Source: a bacterium (lineage in GTDB: Bacteria > Cyanobacteriota > Vampirovibrionia > Gastranaerophilales > Gastranaerophilaceae). From it: a DNA stretch of 64,000 nucleotides. The notes under the pieces are model-generated. The model saw only the letters and a program-made list of their open reading frames with translations. It made no database searches and was not told the origin of the DNA. Below, piece by piece: positions 24,023-33,064 of the stretch. The stretch is from positions 82,523 to 146,522 of the forward strand of contig JAGAJM010000014.1 in the NCBI GenBank assembly GCA_017626055.1, in the 5' to 3' direction. The translations under genes were made by a program, and so were the position numbers. The first letter of the stretch is position 1. Every line of letters starts with the position of its first letter.

Positions 24023-24667
24023 ATGAGAAAGTGTAATCTTTTTTATTGCATAATCATTCTATCAATACTGGTATTAACCAGTACCACTTGTTATGCAAAA
24101 GAAAGGCCTGAAAGTTTTTCAGGACAAGGTTACGTTGGCACACTACCAGATTTAACTAGAGGTTTTGAGCCTAAAGAAGAGCCAAAACACACACCCGAAA
24201 TGATTCCGTCAAAGAGTTTTAATTCAGAAAACGAAATAAAACCTACCCCAAGAGATAACCCTACATTTGTAAATATAATTCTAAAAAGCGAAAAAACTTC
24301 TCAATACATAAATGATATTAATGAGTTTATTCCAATGCTTGAAAGTATATACGATATGATTGAAAACAATAGCAATGTCCAAGTTTTCAATGCAAAAGTT
24401 TATTACTTCAATAAAAGTGCAGAATATTTAAGGGAAAAATATGGCAAAAAACCAGAAAGCCAATTTGTTTCATTCAAGCGCCTAATGGAATTGAGCACTC
24501 ATGCAAAATCAATCGCTCTTTTACGTGCAGAAGCAGAAAAATACAACCCATATCTTGCATATGGAAGTGAAGGATATATTTATAATCCAAACAATATTAC
24601 CGAACAACTTGGTTATTTAAAAACAGAAATTGAGCAAACCATTTTTATTCTAAAAGAATCAAATTAA
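24023..24667 (+). CDS. Secreted hypothetical protein, 214 aa
   Basis: Not recognised. Signal peptide MRKCNLFYCIIILSILVLTS followed by TTCYA, with possible cleavage after CYA; the STTC sequence is a poor lipobox. After a Pro/Glu-rich linker (residues 35-80) comes a helical domain (residues 85-214), e.g. YFNKSAEYLREKYGKKPESQ and TEQLGYLKTEIEQTIFILKE. Leaderless start. It lies 39 bases before the LptF/G gene, which has its own promoter. Confidence 0.65.
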   Translation: MRKCNLFYCIIILSILVLTSTTCYAKERPESFSGQGYVGTLPDLTRGFEPKEEPKHTPEMIPSKSFNSENEIKPTPRDNPTFVNIILKSEKTSQYINDINEFIPMLESIYDMIENNSNVQVFNAKVYYFNKSAEYLREKYGKKPESQFVSFKRLMELSTHAKSIALLRAEAEKYNPYLAYGSEGYIYNPNNITEQLGYLKTEIEQTIFILKESN

Positions 24668-24671
24668 TTAT

Positions 24672-24706
24672 TTGATTAAAACTTTTTTTTAGATTAAAAT
24701 CGAATT
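24672..24706 (+). promoter_or_regulatory. Leaderless promoter of the LptF/G-like gene
   Basis: TTGATT (24672-24677), 17-bp spacer, TAAAAT (24695-24700), 6 bases, ATG 24707. No Shine-Dalgarno. Confidence 0.75.
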
Positions 24707-25843
24707 ATGCTTAAAACGTTTATTGAGAATATAAAAGAGAAATATAATAACACAAAAATTTTAGATAAATATATCTTAAAACAAGTAGTTCAATTATTTA
24801 TAATGGGTGTATTTATCTTTACTACAATTATTTTTGCATCAGATACTTTTATCACTCTAATTAAACAAATTGCAAAATTTGGTATTCCGTTTAAAGTTGC
24901 ATTTATCATAATTCTTTTGAACTTACCTGCGGTTATTGTTATGACAATCCCAATGGGTGTACTACTTTCAACAGTAATGACATTAAACAGACTTAGCTTA
25001 TCTTCAGAAATTACTGTAATGAGAGCTTGCGGAATTGGTTTAAACAGAATTGCAAAACCTATCTTTATTTTTGCAATTGTAATGGCATTATCAAGTTTTT
25101 TCATTAACGAAACACTTGTCCCTATCATGAACGCAAAATCAAAAGACCTTGCTCTTTGGGCTCTTGGTCAAAAAAATATTCCAGATGGTAAAAAGAATTT
25201 TGTATTCAAAGAAATCTCTGACAACGGACACCTAAAAAGATTATTCTACGTTGGCTCTTGTGAAAAAAGAACACTACACAACGTAACAGTTCTTGATAAT
25301 TCAAAAGATGGTACAATCCAAGTTTTACAAGCCAGAGAAGGTAAAACTTCTCCAAAAGGTTGGGAATTTGAAAAAGGTGCGACTTATACAATGGCAAACG
25401 ATGGTGAAGTATTAAATACAACTCTATTCGACACTTCACTTGTACAATTTGGAGTAGATTTATCAAAAGAAAAAAATAAAAATATTGAAAAAGAAATGAA
25501 TTTTATAGGACTTTTAAAACATCTTACAAAGTCTGATATTGATAGTAAAAATCGTCGAGTTTATACAATCGCTTTATTTGACAAAATCGCACTACCAATC
25601 ACAACTTTGGTATTTGTGTTGTTAGGTGTACCACTTGCAATTACACCTCCAAGAGTAAGATATAATAGAGGATTTTTATTTAGCGTTTTAATTATTTTCG
25701 CATATTACCTAATAAGAGCATTATCTCTTTCTTTTGGAGAAGCTGGCTCACTTACACCATTTATCGCAGCTTGGTTGCCAAATATCATCCTTACAGTATG
25801 GGGTACATGGTTATACTATAAAAAAGTTTATACAATTTGCTAA
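24707..25843 (+). CDS. LptF/LptG family LPS-export permease (YjgP/YjgQ)
   Basis: 378 residues: N-terminal KILDKYILKQVVQLFIMGVF, three transmembrane helices, a periplasmic beta-jellyroll-like domain (about 150-270, GHLKRLFYVGSCEKRTLHNV), then three helices including LGVPLAITPPRVRYNRGFLF, a family signature. It would be the membrane part of the LptB2FG transporter moving lipopolysaccharide towards the outer membrane. Only one paralogue is seen; Cyanobacteria often have a single LptF/G-like gene (from memory). LptB is not adjacent. Confidence 0.9.
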   Translation: MLKTFIENIKEKYNNTKILDKYILKQVVQLFIMGVFIFTTIIFASDTFITLIKQIAKFGIPFKVAFIIILLNLPAVIVMTIPMGVLLSTVMTLNRLSLSSEITVMRACGIGLNRIAKPIFIFAIVMALSSFFINETLVPIMNAKSKDLALWALGQKNIPDGKKNFVFKEISDNGHLKRLFYVGSCEKRTLHNVTVLDNSKDGTIQVLQAREGKTSPKGWEFEKGATYTMANDGEVLNTTLFDTSLVQFGVDLSKEKNKNIEKEMNFIGLLKHLTKSDIDSKNRRVYTIALFDKIALPITTLVFVLLGVPLAITPPRVRYNRGFLFSVLIIFAYYLIRALSLSFGEAGSLTPFIAAWLPNIILTVWGTWLYYKKVYTIC

Positions 25844-25896
25844 AAATCATACTTTTAATGGTAAAAAAATATATTTTCATGTTTTAAAATGGAAGT

Positions 25897-26592
25897 ATGG
25901 ATGGTAGAAATAAAAATGAAATAATTGGGAATATATTCAGTCAGAAATATAATTTTTCTGCTGTAAATCCGTTTAGTGGAGATTTCAACCCTGTAAATGC
26001 TCCACAATCAGATACTGTCCAAAATACTACCAATCCTATTAAACGTCTTAATGGTTATGATTCTACTATCCTAAACAAAACCAAATTTGACGAAGCCGAA
26101 ACTGAAGACTTAAGCATTGAATACAGAATAAAAGAAAAAGAGTCTATTATTAAAGATCTAGATTCAAAAATTAAAGTTGCAGATAACTATGGAACTCAAA
26201 ACGAAGCACTTGGACTAAAAGCAAAACGTCAAAGGGTTATGGAAGAATTAAGCACTTTGAGAAAACAACAAATGTATGGTGGACGAGTTTTGGGCGAGAA
26301 AAAACAACTTTCACATAAATCTTTCAAAGAAAAAATGCCTGTAATTTATAAAATACAAGACTTTGTTTCTCGTCATATTTTAGCTAGAGTTTCTAAAAAA
26401 ATAAATTCAGTCGTAACGTTATCAGATTCACTAGAACAACTTTCAGAAATCAGCAAAAGCGTTGATGAACTAATTGACATCAATGTTCCTTATGGTGAAA
26501 AAGTACAGAATTATGAAAAATTAACTGAATATTTAAATCAAGCAAACGTAATTCATTCAAAAATTTCTAAAACATTAGGAAAAACAGTTTAA
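25897..26592 (+). CDS. Hypothetical coiled-coil protein, 231 aa
   Basis: Not recognised. N-terminal 60 residues are Asn/Pro/Ser-rich and probably disordered (NFSAVNPFSGDFNPVNAPQS). A coiled coil follows (residues 70-125, EYRIKEKESIIKDLDSKIKV...LGLKAKRQRVMEELSTLRKQ), then a helical C-terminal part. No signal peptide. TAAAAT ends 6 bases before the ATG with GGAAG in between, so either leaderless or very short-led. The last 18 bases overlap the convergent HEXXH protein gene. Confidence 0.6.
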   Translation: MDGRNKNEIIGNIFSQKYNFSAVNPFSGDFNPVNAPQSDTVQNTTNPIKRLNGYDSTILNKTKFDEAETEDLSIEYRIKEKESIIKDLDSKIKVADNYGTQNEALGLKAKRQRVMEELSTLRKQQMYGGRVLGEKKQLSHKSFKEKMPVIYKIQDFVSRHILARVSKKINSVVTLSDSLEQLSEISKSVDELIDINVPYGEKVQNYEKLTEYLNQANVIHSKISKTLGKTV

Positions 26593-27480
26593 TTTCCCTT
26601 CTGCAATTTTATCCCTAACTTTGTTTGCCAAATACATTCCACCACCTACAAATAATGGGTATAAAATATATCCAATGGCTGAATTTAGATTGGTTTTTGT
26701 AATTTTTGGCATATGAGCTTTTGGCACAAATTCTTTTGCCAATTTTTGACCATTTATATTTGCCAAACATTCTTCCAGAGTTGACGGCAATAAATATGCA
26801 CCCAAAATTAATCCACTATTTTTCTTAACAGATTGAACAAATTTTTCTCTGTTGCTGGCATGCTCTAAATCTTCTTTCGATTTAGGATTTGTTAAAAGAG
26901 CAGTTAGCATTACAGTTGAGAAAAGTATATTTTTAAAACGTTTATTACGCCACAAACTACTCATCGACTGAGCTAAATACTTGTTTGAATAATCAATAGC
27001 ATGACCAAATTCGTGAAATAAATAAGTAGGTTTTTTCTCCATGTTAACAACAACTGCACCTTTTTTAACCCAATAAAAAGCATTTGTGCCCTCTAAAACT
27101 TGATTGTGACTTATTAAATTATCTTTCATCACGATTCTCTTCATATACTTGTTGTACAATCTTGAGATAAAATTCTTTGATGAAGCTATTTTATTGTCAT
27201 AATGTTGCTCAAGAGATTTTAGACTATTCTCAAGGATTTCTACTTGTTCAGGATTTGATGCATCTAAAATTGAATACCCTTTTGATTTAAACTTACTTTC
27301 AAACAAATCCTGCCCAGCTTGTTTATACACAGCAACTTGTTCTGCGTTTAACGGGGTATCTAAAAATCTTGTAATAGTCGCGCGCCTGATTTTATTACAA
27401 ACTATTGGTGTTAACTTATAAACACCATAACCACTTAAAAGACCCGCAGCAGCATTAATAGTATTGTTTTTCTTTTCCAT
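26575..27480 (-). CDS. Membrane protein with zincin-like HEXXH motif, 301 aa
   Basis: The sequence TYLFHEFGHAIDYSNKYLAQ contains HEXXH followed by a conserved Asp, the zinc site of many metallopeptidases; a downstream Glu could be in STLEECLANINGQ. Hydrophobic segments occur at the N-terminus (AAAGLLSGYGVYKLTPIV), near residue 190 (NILFSTVMLTALLT) and at the end (GYILYPLFVGGGMYLANKV), so it is likely membrane-bound. ATG 27480 chosen for AGGGATT upstream; an in-frame ATG at 27528 adds 16 residues. The family is not recognised and substrate is unknown. Confidence 0.65.
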   Translation of the reverse strand: MEKKNNTINAAAGLLSGYGVYKLTPIVCNKIRRATITRFLDTPLNAEQVAVYKQAGQDLFESKFKSKGYSILDASNPEQVEILENSLKSLEQHYDNKIASSKNFISRLYNKYMKRIVMKDNLISHNQVLEGTNAFYWVKKGAVVVNMEKKPTYLFHEFGHAIDYSNKYLAQSMSSLWRNKRFKNILFSTVMLTALLTNPKSKEDLEHASNREKFVQSVKKNSGLILGAYLLPSTLEECLANINGQKLAKEFVPKAHMPKITKTNLNSAIGYILYPLFVGGGMYLANKVRDKIAEGKLNCFS

Positions 27481-27544
27481 ATGAATCCCTACAAGTGTAT
27501 TAAAAACCAAACATAAAAATTTTTCCACTAATATTTAATTTTAC

Positions 27545-27573
27545 TTGATTGTAGGCTATGTTTGTCATAAAAT
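27545..27573 (+). promoter_or_regulatory. Promoter of gatA
   Basis: TTGATT (27545-27550), 17-bp spacer, TAAAAT (27568-27573). The leader of about 25 bases then carries AAGGAGA before ATG 27605, unlike the leaderless genes. Confidence 0.72.
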
Positions 27574-27604
27574 TTTTACAGAGGATTAGCTTTAAGGAGA
27601 TATT

Positions 27605-29068
27605 ATGAACGAGCTATTGAAAAAGTCCGCAACTGAGCAAAGCAAAGCTCTTAAAAATAAAGAAGTTTCAGCTTTAGAATTAACTCAAGCGGCATTTGAA
27701 AGAATAAATTCACTTGAGGGCAAATTAGGTGCTTTCAATTCATTAACACAAGATACTGCTATTGAAACAGCTAAAAAAGTTGACGAAAAAATCGCAAAAG
27801 GCGAAGAATTACCTCTTTTAGCAGGTATCCCTCTTGCGTTAAAAGATAATATGAACTTGATTGGTTCTAGAACAACTGCATCAAGTAAAATCTTGGAAAA
27901 CTTTGTTTCTCCATACAACGCAACAGTTACAGAAAAATTATTAAATAACTTAGTTCCAATCGTTGGTAAAGCAAACTTAGATGAATTTGCAATGGGTTCA
28001 TCAAATGAAAACTCAGCATTCAACAAAGTTCACAACCCTTGGGATTTGAATAAAGTTCCTGGTGGCTCATCAGGCGGTTCTGCAGCAGCAGTTGCAGCTT
28101 GTGAATCAACTCTTGCACTAGGTTCTGATACTGGCGGTTCAATCCGTCTTCCTGCAAGTTTTTGCGGTATTGTTGGTATGAAACCTACTTATGGTAGAGT
28201 TTCACGTTATGGTTTAATTGCATTCGCTTCATCTTTAGACCAAATCGGACCATTCGCAAGAACTGTTGAAGATGCTGCAAACCTACTTGAAGTAATCTCA
28301 GGCTATGATGCTAAAGATTCAACTTCATTAAATTTACCAGTTGAACATTACGCTCAAAACTTGGGTGATGATATTAGAGGTAAAAAAGTCGGTGTTATTA
28401 AAGAACTTATGTCAGAAGGCTTAGCTCCAGAAGTACAACAAGCTCTTCAAAACGCTATTGAAACTTACAAAAAATTAGGTTGCGAAATCGTTGAAATTTC
28501 ATTAGACAAATTGAAATACTCTATCGGAATTTACTACATTTTAGCAACTGCTGAATGTTCATCAAACTTAGCTAGATTTGATGGTGTTAAATATGGTTAT
28601 AGAACATCAAATCCAGAAAACTTGATGGAAATGTACACAAAATCAAGAGCTGAAGGCTTTGGGCCAGAAGTTAAACGTCGTATAATGCTTGGAACATATG
28701 CATTATCTTCAGGTTATTATGATGCATACTACAAAAAAGCTCAACAATTAAGAGCGTTAGTAACTGAAGAATTTGTTGAAGCATTCAAAAAAGTTGACGT
28801 ATTGATTTCACCAACTTGCCCTAACACAGCATTTGAAATGGGTGCAAAATCATCTGATCCACTTGCAATGTACTTAACAGACATCGCAACAATCAGTTGT
28901 AACTTGGCAGGTTTACCAGGTATTAGTGTTCCTGCTGGTTTTGATAACTCTGGTATGCCAATCGGCTTACAAATTCTTGCACCACAACTTCAAGAAACTA
29001 AATTGCTTAACTTTGCATATAAATTTGAACAAGCAAACGATTTTTATAAAAAGTTGGCAAATATATAA
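27605..29068 (+). CDS. gatA: Asp/Glu-tRNA amidotransferase subunit A
   Basis: 487 residues, amidase-signature enzyme with the Ser-cisSer-Lys triad: Lys in LALKDNMNL (near 80), GGSSGGSAAAVAA (near 155) and the nucleophile Ser in GSDTGGSIRLPASF (near 179). Releases ammonia from glutamine or asparagine for transamidation of mischarged Glu-tRNA-Gln or Asp-tRNA-Asn by GatB. GatB and GatC are not adjacent. AAGGAGA is 5 bases upstream. Confidence 0.96.
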   Translation: MNELLKKSATEQSKALKNKEVSALELTQAAFERINSLEGKLGAFNSLTQDTAIETAKKVDEKIAKGEELPLLAGIPLALKDNMNLIGSRTTASSKILENFVSPYNATVTEKLLNNLVPIVGKANLDEFAMGSSNENSAFNKVHNPWDLNKVPGGSSGGSAAAVAACESTLALGSDTGGSIRLPASFCGIVGMKPTYGRVSRYGLIAFASSLDQIGPFARTVEDAANLLEVISGYDAKDSTSLNLPVEHYAQNLGDDIRGKKVGVIKELMSEGLAPEVQQALQNAIETYKKLGCEIVEISLDKLKYSIGIYYILATAECSSNLARFDGVKYGYRTSNPENLMEMYTKSRAEGFGPEVKRRIMLGTYALSSGYYDAYYKKAQQLRALVTEEFVEAFKKVDVLISPTCPNTAFEMGAKSSDPLAMYLTDIATISCNLAGLPGISVPAGFDNSGMPIGLQILAPQLQETKLLNFAYKFEQANDFYKKLANI

Positions 29069-29083
29069 TAAACTATTAAATAG

Positions 29084-29117
29084 AAAGCGACCGCTTAATC
29101 AAAGCGGTCGCTTTTTT
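29084..29117 (+). terminator. Terminator after gatA
   Basis: 13-bp stem AAAGCGACCGCTT / AAGCGGTCGCTTT followed by T6. Confidence 0.92.
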
Positions 29118-29135
29118 AAACCTCAAAATATTTCC

Positions 29136-29273
29136 TTATAAAAAACTTTCCAATTCTATTTGATAATTAGCTTGCAAATCATCAATAAAATTTGATGCAA
29201 AAGCCTTGTTCAACGATATCACAAGTAAATTTATAAATAACAAAATACCTAATATTAGCAAAATCTTTTTCAT
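29136..29273 (-). CDS. 45-residue secreted or membrane micropeptide
   Basis: A short frame reading MKKILLILGILLFINLLVIS then LNKAFASNFIDDLQANYQIE and LESFL, with a good GGGAGAG ribosome site 4-5 bases before the ATG. The first 27 residues look like a signal peptide (cleavage after AFA), leaving an 18-residue acidic peptide, or else it stays as a single-pass membrane peptide. Not recognised. It reads towards the gatA terminator. Confidence 0.55.
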   Translation of the reverse strand: MKKILLILGILLFINLLVISLNKAFASNFIDDLQANYQIELESFL

Positions 29274-29363
29274 AATCTCTCCCGATGGTTTTACCATAAT
29301 AAATCGAATTCAACAATTTTAAATCCTCTTTTTAGTCGAAAGATTTTGTAGTAAAATCAAAAT

Positions 29364-29729
29364 ATGGAAGAAATGAATTTAAGAAATTATGCATATTTAG
29401 GTGATGCAGTTTGGGAATTATACATTCGAGAAAAAACTGTAAAAGCCACTAACAACGCTAAAAAACTTCACCAAATTACAACCAACTTGGTAAAAACATC
29501 TTGCCAATGTGAACTTTTGCATTTTCTAGAACCAAATTTAACAGAAGAAGAATTGGAACTAACCCGCAGAGCAAGAAACTTACCAATCCCTGTTGGCAGA
29601 CGCAACATGCAAACCGAATATCGTCAAGCAACAGCATTTGAAGCTCTTATTGGTTGGTGGCACGAAAACAAGAAAGAAAGATTAAACGAAATCTTGAATA
29701 TCTTAGAACCTGAATTGAAATTTGACTAA
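29364..29729 (+). CDS. mrnC: Mini-ribonuclease III
   Basis: 121 residues, a lone RNase III catalytic domain lacking the dsRNA-binding domain. Signature LAYLGDAVWELY (Asp metal ligand; here NYAYLGDAVWELYIRE) and EYRQATAFEALIGWW with the second acidic ligand. In Bacillus the homologue matures 23S rRNA. TAAAAT (29352-29357) ends 6 bases before the ATG and no SD is seen, so probably leaderless. Confidence 0.92.
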   Translation: MEEMNLRNYAYLGDAVWELYIREKTVKATNNAKKLHQITTNLVKTSCQCELLHFLEPNLTEEELELTRRARNLPIPVGRRNMQTEYRQATAFEALIGWWHENKKERLNEILNILEPELKFD

Positions 29730-29731
29730 TA

Positions 29732-29762
29732 AAAAAGACCTCCGTTACAGAGGTCTTTTTTA
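29732..29762. terminator. Bidirectional terminator between mrnC and a convergent gene
   Basis: AAAAAGACCTC / GAGGTCTTTTT stem with a 7-base loop, A-rich left and T-rich right. Confidence 0.9.
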
Positions 29763-29798
29763 CATCTCGAGTTTAATTAATTATTGCCTTAATTTATA

Positions 29799-30734
29799 TT
29801 AGTAATCTTTTTTGTCCATTGCTTCTACATACATTGCTCTTAATCTTTTATCTTCAACAGCTTCAACTGAGAAATCAACATAATGGTCATCAGTTGAGTA
29901 TTGACCGATTAAATTTCTCAATAGAATAGAATTTGCACCTAAGTAACCTTTTGCAACCTTACCAGTTTCAACAAATTCTGAAGAGCCTTTTCTTTTTGCA
30001 ACGTTTAACGTATCTCCATTTGTAGTAACAAATGCTCTAGATTTAAGTTTGCAATCTAGAATTGAACCAGCTTTTTCATCAAATTCATTTTCGTATTCTT
30101 CAACGAATAAGCCTTTTGGTGAGTTAAGAGTTACACCATCTTTTGTTGTGATTGTGAAATTCGCAGATGGAACTCTTAAAACTCTTTTACCATAACTCTC
30201 GTGGTTACCTTTATAATCTTGAATTTCTGTATCATAAACTAAGATTTTTTTAGAAGATTCCAAAACGTTGATATCACCGATTTCTCTAGTACCATATTCC
30301 CATTCACGAGTACCTTCATAGTGAATGATATTTCTTCGAGCTAGAGAATCACGCCAAATAGGGTCAACACCTGGAATATCCCAGTTATCGAAATTGTTAT
30401 TTAAAGTATCTAATGGCATTGGACGTTCCCAAGCATACCACCATTTAATAATAGTATCAGCTGGGTGATGACAATGAGTTGTATCAACATAACCCTCGCC
30501 ACCCCATGCTTTAGCATCAGCATAAACAAATTCTTCACAACTAGTTAGCAATGGAGTTGTTGCAACAGGTGCCAAAAACATTGATGCGATAGCGAAATCT
30601 CTAGCAATTTTTAATGCTTTATTATCTTCTTTTTTACCTACAAATGTCACATCTGACATATTTGCAGTTTTGTTTTCAAAATTAACTTTATTTGGGGTTG
30701 AAATATTATAATTTCTTATTGAATTTACTTGCAT
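29799..30734 (-). CDS. Hypothetical protein with internal lipobox-like segment, 311 aa
   Basis: Not recognised. Residues 1-45 are polar and include DVTFVGKKE, a short TFxG motif also hinted at in two other proteins of the window. A hydrophobic stretch follows (FAIASMFLAPVATTPLLTSC), ending in LTSC, which looks like a lipoprotein lipobox but starts at about residue 48, far from the N-terminus. The remainder is a soluble, aromatic-rich domain (WWYAWERPMPLDTLNNNFDN). GGAGGC lies 3 bases before the ATG. Surface lipoprotein is a guess. Confidence 0.6.
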   Translation of the reverse strand: MQVNSIRNYNISTPNKVNFENKTANMSDVTFVGKKEDNKALKIARDFAIASMFLAPVATTPLLTSCEEFVYADAKAWGGEGYVDTTHCHHPADTIIKWWYAWERPMPLDTLNNNFDNWDIPGVDPIWRDSLARRNIIHYEGTREWEYGTREIGDINVLESSKKILVYDTEIQDYKGNHESYGKRVLRVPSANFTITTKDGVTLNSPKGLFVEEYENEFDEKAGSILDCKLKSRAFVTTNGDTLNVAKRKGSSEFVETGKVAKGYLGANSILLRNLIGQYSTDDHYVDFSVEAVEDKRLRAMYVEAMDKKDY

Positions 30735-30811
30735 GATTGCCTCCTGATTATAATCATATCATTATAAAACCGAACATAAATTAACTTGCTAGTATATTTA
30801 AAATTTATTTA

Positions 30812-30850
30812 CAAAAAAAGACCCTTGTTAAATAAACAAAGGTCTTTTTT
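30812..30850 (-). terminator. Terminator of recA
   Basis: Stem AAAAAAGACC..TTGTT / AACAA.GGTCTTTTTT with one mismatch; T-rich tail on the minus strand, 20 bases after the recA stop. Confidence 0.85.
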
Positions 30851-30870
30851 CATAAATTTTTTTAATTGCT

Positions 30871-31890
30871 TTATGCTTGAGCTAATTTTTCACGAACAAG
30901 TTTTTCAACTTCTGCTAAAACTTCTGGATTTTGTTCTAAGAATTCTTTAGCCTTTTCTCTACCCTGACCAAGTTTTTCATCGTTATAACTAAACCAAGCA
31001 CCAGCTTTTTTAACTATATCAAGATTTACTGCAACATCTAAAATATTACCAACTTTTGAAATACCTTGACCAAAGATAATATCAAATTCTGCAGTTCTAA
31101 ATGGAGGAGCAACTTTGTTTTTCAAAACTCTAACTCTTACGTGGTTACCGATTTCACCTTCATCACCTTTAAGAGTTTCTGTACGTTTAATCTCCATACG
31201 AACAGATGCATAATATTTCAAAGCATTACCACCAGTTGTAGTTTCTGGGTTACCATACATAACACCTATTTTCATTCTTAATTGGTTGATAAAAATAACA
31301 GTTGTATTTGTTTTACCAATAATACCTGTTAGTTTTCTCAAGGCTTTAGACATCAAACGAGCTTGTAGCCCCATTTGTTGATCTTCCATAGAGCCTTCGA
31401 TTTCAGCTTTTGGAACAAGAGCCGCAACAGAGTCCACAACAACAATATCAACTGCGCCAGAACGAACAAGTTCTTCGGTAATATCTAGAGCTTGTTCCCC
31501 AGTATCAGGTTGAGAAATTAACAAATCATCAACTTGAACACCAAGATTTCTTGCATATTCAGGATCTAAAGCATGCTCAGCATCAACGAATGCCGCAATG
31601 CCACCTTTTTTCTGACATTCAGCAACAATGTGTTGCGCCAAAGTTGTTTTACCAGAAGATTCTGGACCATAGATTTCAATAATACGGCCACGTGGAATAC
31701 CACCAATACCTAGCGCAACATCCAATGATAATGCACCAGTAGGGATAGCATCAACATTAACGGTAGTTTTATCACCCAACTTCATAATTGAGCCTTTACC
31801 AAAATCTTTTTCAATTTTTTCAATAGCTAATTTAAGTGCTTTGCTTCTTTCTTCACTAATATTTGTAGCCGGTGATTCTTTCACTGCCAT
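30871..31890 (-). CDS. recA: Recombinase RecA
   Basis: 339 residues. Walker [10 protein letters not shown] near residue 70, Walker [12 protein letters not shown], the L2-flanking [20 protein letters not shown], and the usual C-terminal [11 protein letters not shown]. Forms ATP-dependent filaments on ssDNA for strand exchange and SOS induction. AGAGGA lies 6 bases upstream. I see no clear LexA box just upstream, where the terminator of the preceding gene sits. Confidence 0.98.
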   Translation of the reverse strand: MAVKESPATNISEERSKALKLAIEKIEKDFGKGSIMKLGDKTTVNVDAIPTGALSLDVALGIGGIPRGRIIEIYGPESSGKTTLAQHIVAECQKKGGIAAFVDAEHALDPEYARNLGVQVDDLLISQPDTGEQALDITEELVRSGAVDIVVVDSVAALVPKAEIEGSMEDQQMGLQARLMSKALRKLTGIIGKTNTTVIFINQLRMKIGVMYGNPETTTGGNALKYYASVRMEIKRTETLKGDEGEIGNHVRVRVLKNKVAPPFRTAEFDIIFGQGISKVGNILDVAVNLDIVKKAGAWFSYNDEKLGQGREKAKEFLEQNPEVLAEVEKLVREKLAQA

Positions 31891-31912
31891 GATTATCCTC
31901 TTTCTTTATTAC

Positions 31913-31943
31913 AAAAAAACAAAGGGCTTAACGCCCTGTTGTT
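31913..31943 (-). terminator. Terminator between the MerR-like gene and recA
   Basis: AAGGGC / GCCCT-core stem with a 5-base loop, followed on the minus strand by T7. Separates the two minus-strand genes. Confidence 0.72.
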
Positions 31944-31945
31944 TT

Positions 31946-32473
31946 TTATTCCCAAACGTAAACTTCTTTTTTCTTATAAAATCCTAAAGCAACTGGTTTG
32001 TAACTATTTAATTCGTTTTTCAATTGATAAACTTCTTTGTTTAAATCAACAATTTTTTGTTTCAAAGTTTCATTATCAGTTTTGCAACGAATCAATTCAA
32101 CAACCACATCATCCATGCCTTCAAGTTTCTCATCGATAACTTTAGCGATTTTGTTGCTTAGTTTTACTTCTAAATCTTGTAAAGTAGTTAAAATACTTCT
32201 AACTGCTGCACTATTATTCTGAACACTTGAAGCGCCTGCCATAGCTGGTACTCTAGCAGCGATAGGGTTAGAAACCACACCCTTAACTTGTGCTTGAACT
32301 TTTCTCAAATTTTTCACCTCATCATAAGAAAAATATGTATGACCTTTGGCATTTTTTCTAGGTCTAATTGCAGCCTTTTTACAAAGATCAACAATCTCTT
32401 TGTTATCAGCTTTCAAAATAGATCTAACCTCTTGAGGTGTCAAAGTTCTCTCATTTAATCTGTCTTTTATCAT
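31946..32473 (-). CDS. MerR-like HTH protein with coiled-coil tail, 175 aa
   Basis: Residues 10-60 look like a MerR-type winged helix (LTPQEVRSILKADNKEIVDL, ...HTYFSYDEVKNLRKVQ). A linker rich in Ala/Val/Asn follows, then a long coiled coil (residues 95-155, DNETLKQKIVDLNKEVYQLK), ending in GFYKKKEVYVWE. No Cys effector site. This layout (HTH plus coiled coil) occurs in MerR-family and chromosome-organisation proteins; the target is unknown. Upstream of recA, but separated by a terminator. Confidence 0.7.
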   Translation of the reverse strand: MIKDRLNERTLTPQEVRSILKADNKEIVDLCKKAAIRPRKNAKGHTYFSYDEVKNLRKVQAQVKGVVSNPIAARVPAMAGASSVQNNSAAVRSILTTLQDLEVKLSNKIAKVIDEKLEGMDDVVVELIRCKTDNETLKQKIVDLNKEVYQLKNELNSYKPVALGFYKKKEVYVWE

Positions 32474-32590
32474 TCTTATCTATCCCTTAAAAACATTCCC
32501 ATCATCATTCTATTACATTCATATAAAACTAGCAAACAAAAATTATGAAACTTAAAGAAATGTAAAGTGTAATTTTGTAAAGATTTACCA

Positions 32591-32625
32591 GTGAAATTTT
32601 TACCAACATACGTTATAATATTATT
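32591..32625 (+). promoter_or_regulatory. Leaderless promoter of the 132-aa secreted protein
   Basis: GTGAAA (32591-32596), 17-bp spacer, TATAAT (32614-32619), then 6 bases to the ATG at 32626. Confidence 0.7.
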
Positions 32626-33024
32626 ATGAAAAGGATTTTATTACTAAGCCTGTTTTTATTTGCTGGAAACCTTGTAAATGCGCAAGTTTCAGATGATTTA
32701 ATCAACCCAGACAATTACGTAATTCTTGAAAGAAAACGTCCAGAACAAGTTACGCCAGAAAAAACAGAAACACCAAAACCTAAGAGTTCTATCAAAATTC
32801 ATTCTGGGTTAAAAATAAACAAAGAAAAAGACAAACCTTGCGATAGTTGCTATTATTATTACGAACATACATTCAAAGCAGGTAAATATAGAAAAAATAC
32901 ATATTACGACAGAAAAGCAATGACAAAAGAAGAAAAAGCCGAAAAAATGGAAAAAGTTATGAAACGTGGCGGTCTTTTTAAAATCAAAGGACTAAAGAAT
33001 AGAGGGAAAAAAATCTGCAAATAA
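32626..33024 (+). CDS. Secreted basic hypothetical protein, 132 aa
   Basis: Not recognised. Signal peptide MKRILLLSLFLFAGNLVNAQ (cleavage after VNA). The mature part is Lys/Glu/Pro-rich with a CDSC motif followed by YYYYEHTFKAGKYRKNTYYD, and ends in a basic helix with a terminal Cys (KNRGKKICK). Leaderless start. Forms a pair with the next secreted Lys-rich protein 40 bases on. Confidence 0.65.
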   Translation: MKRILLLSLFLFAGNLVNAQVSDDLINPDNYVILERKRPEQVTPEKTETPKPKSSIKIHSGLKINKEKDKPCDSCYYYYEHTFKAGKYRKNTYYDRKAMTKEEKAEKMEKVMKRGGLFKIKGLKNRGKKICK

Positions 33025-33064
33025 TCACTAGCAATTTTTATCAACAAAAGTTGTTATTATATAT

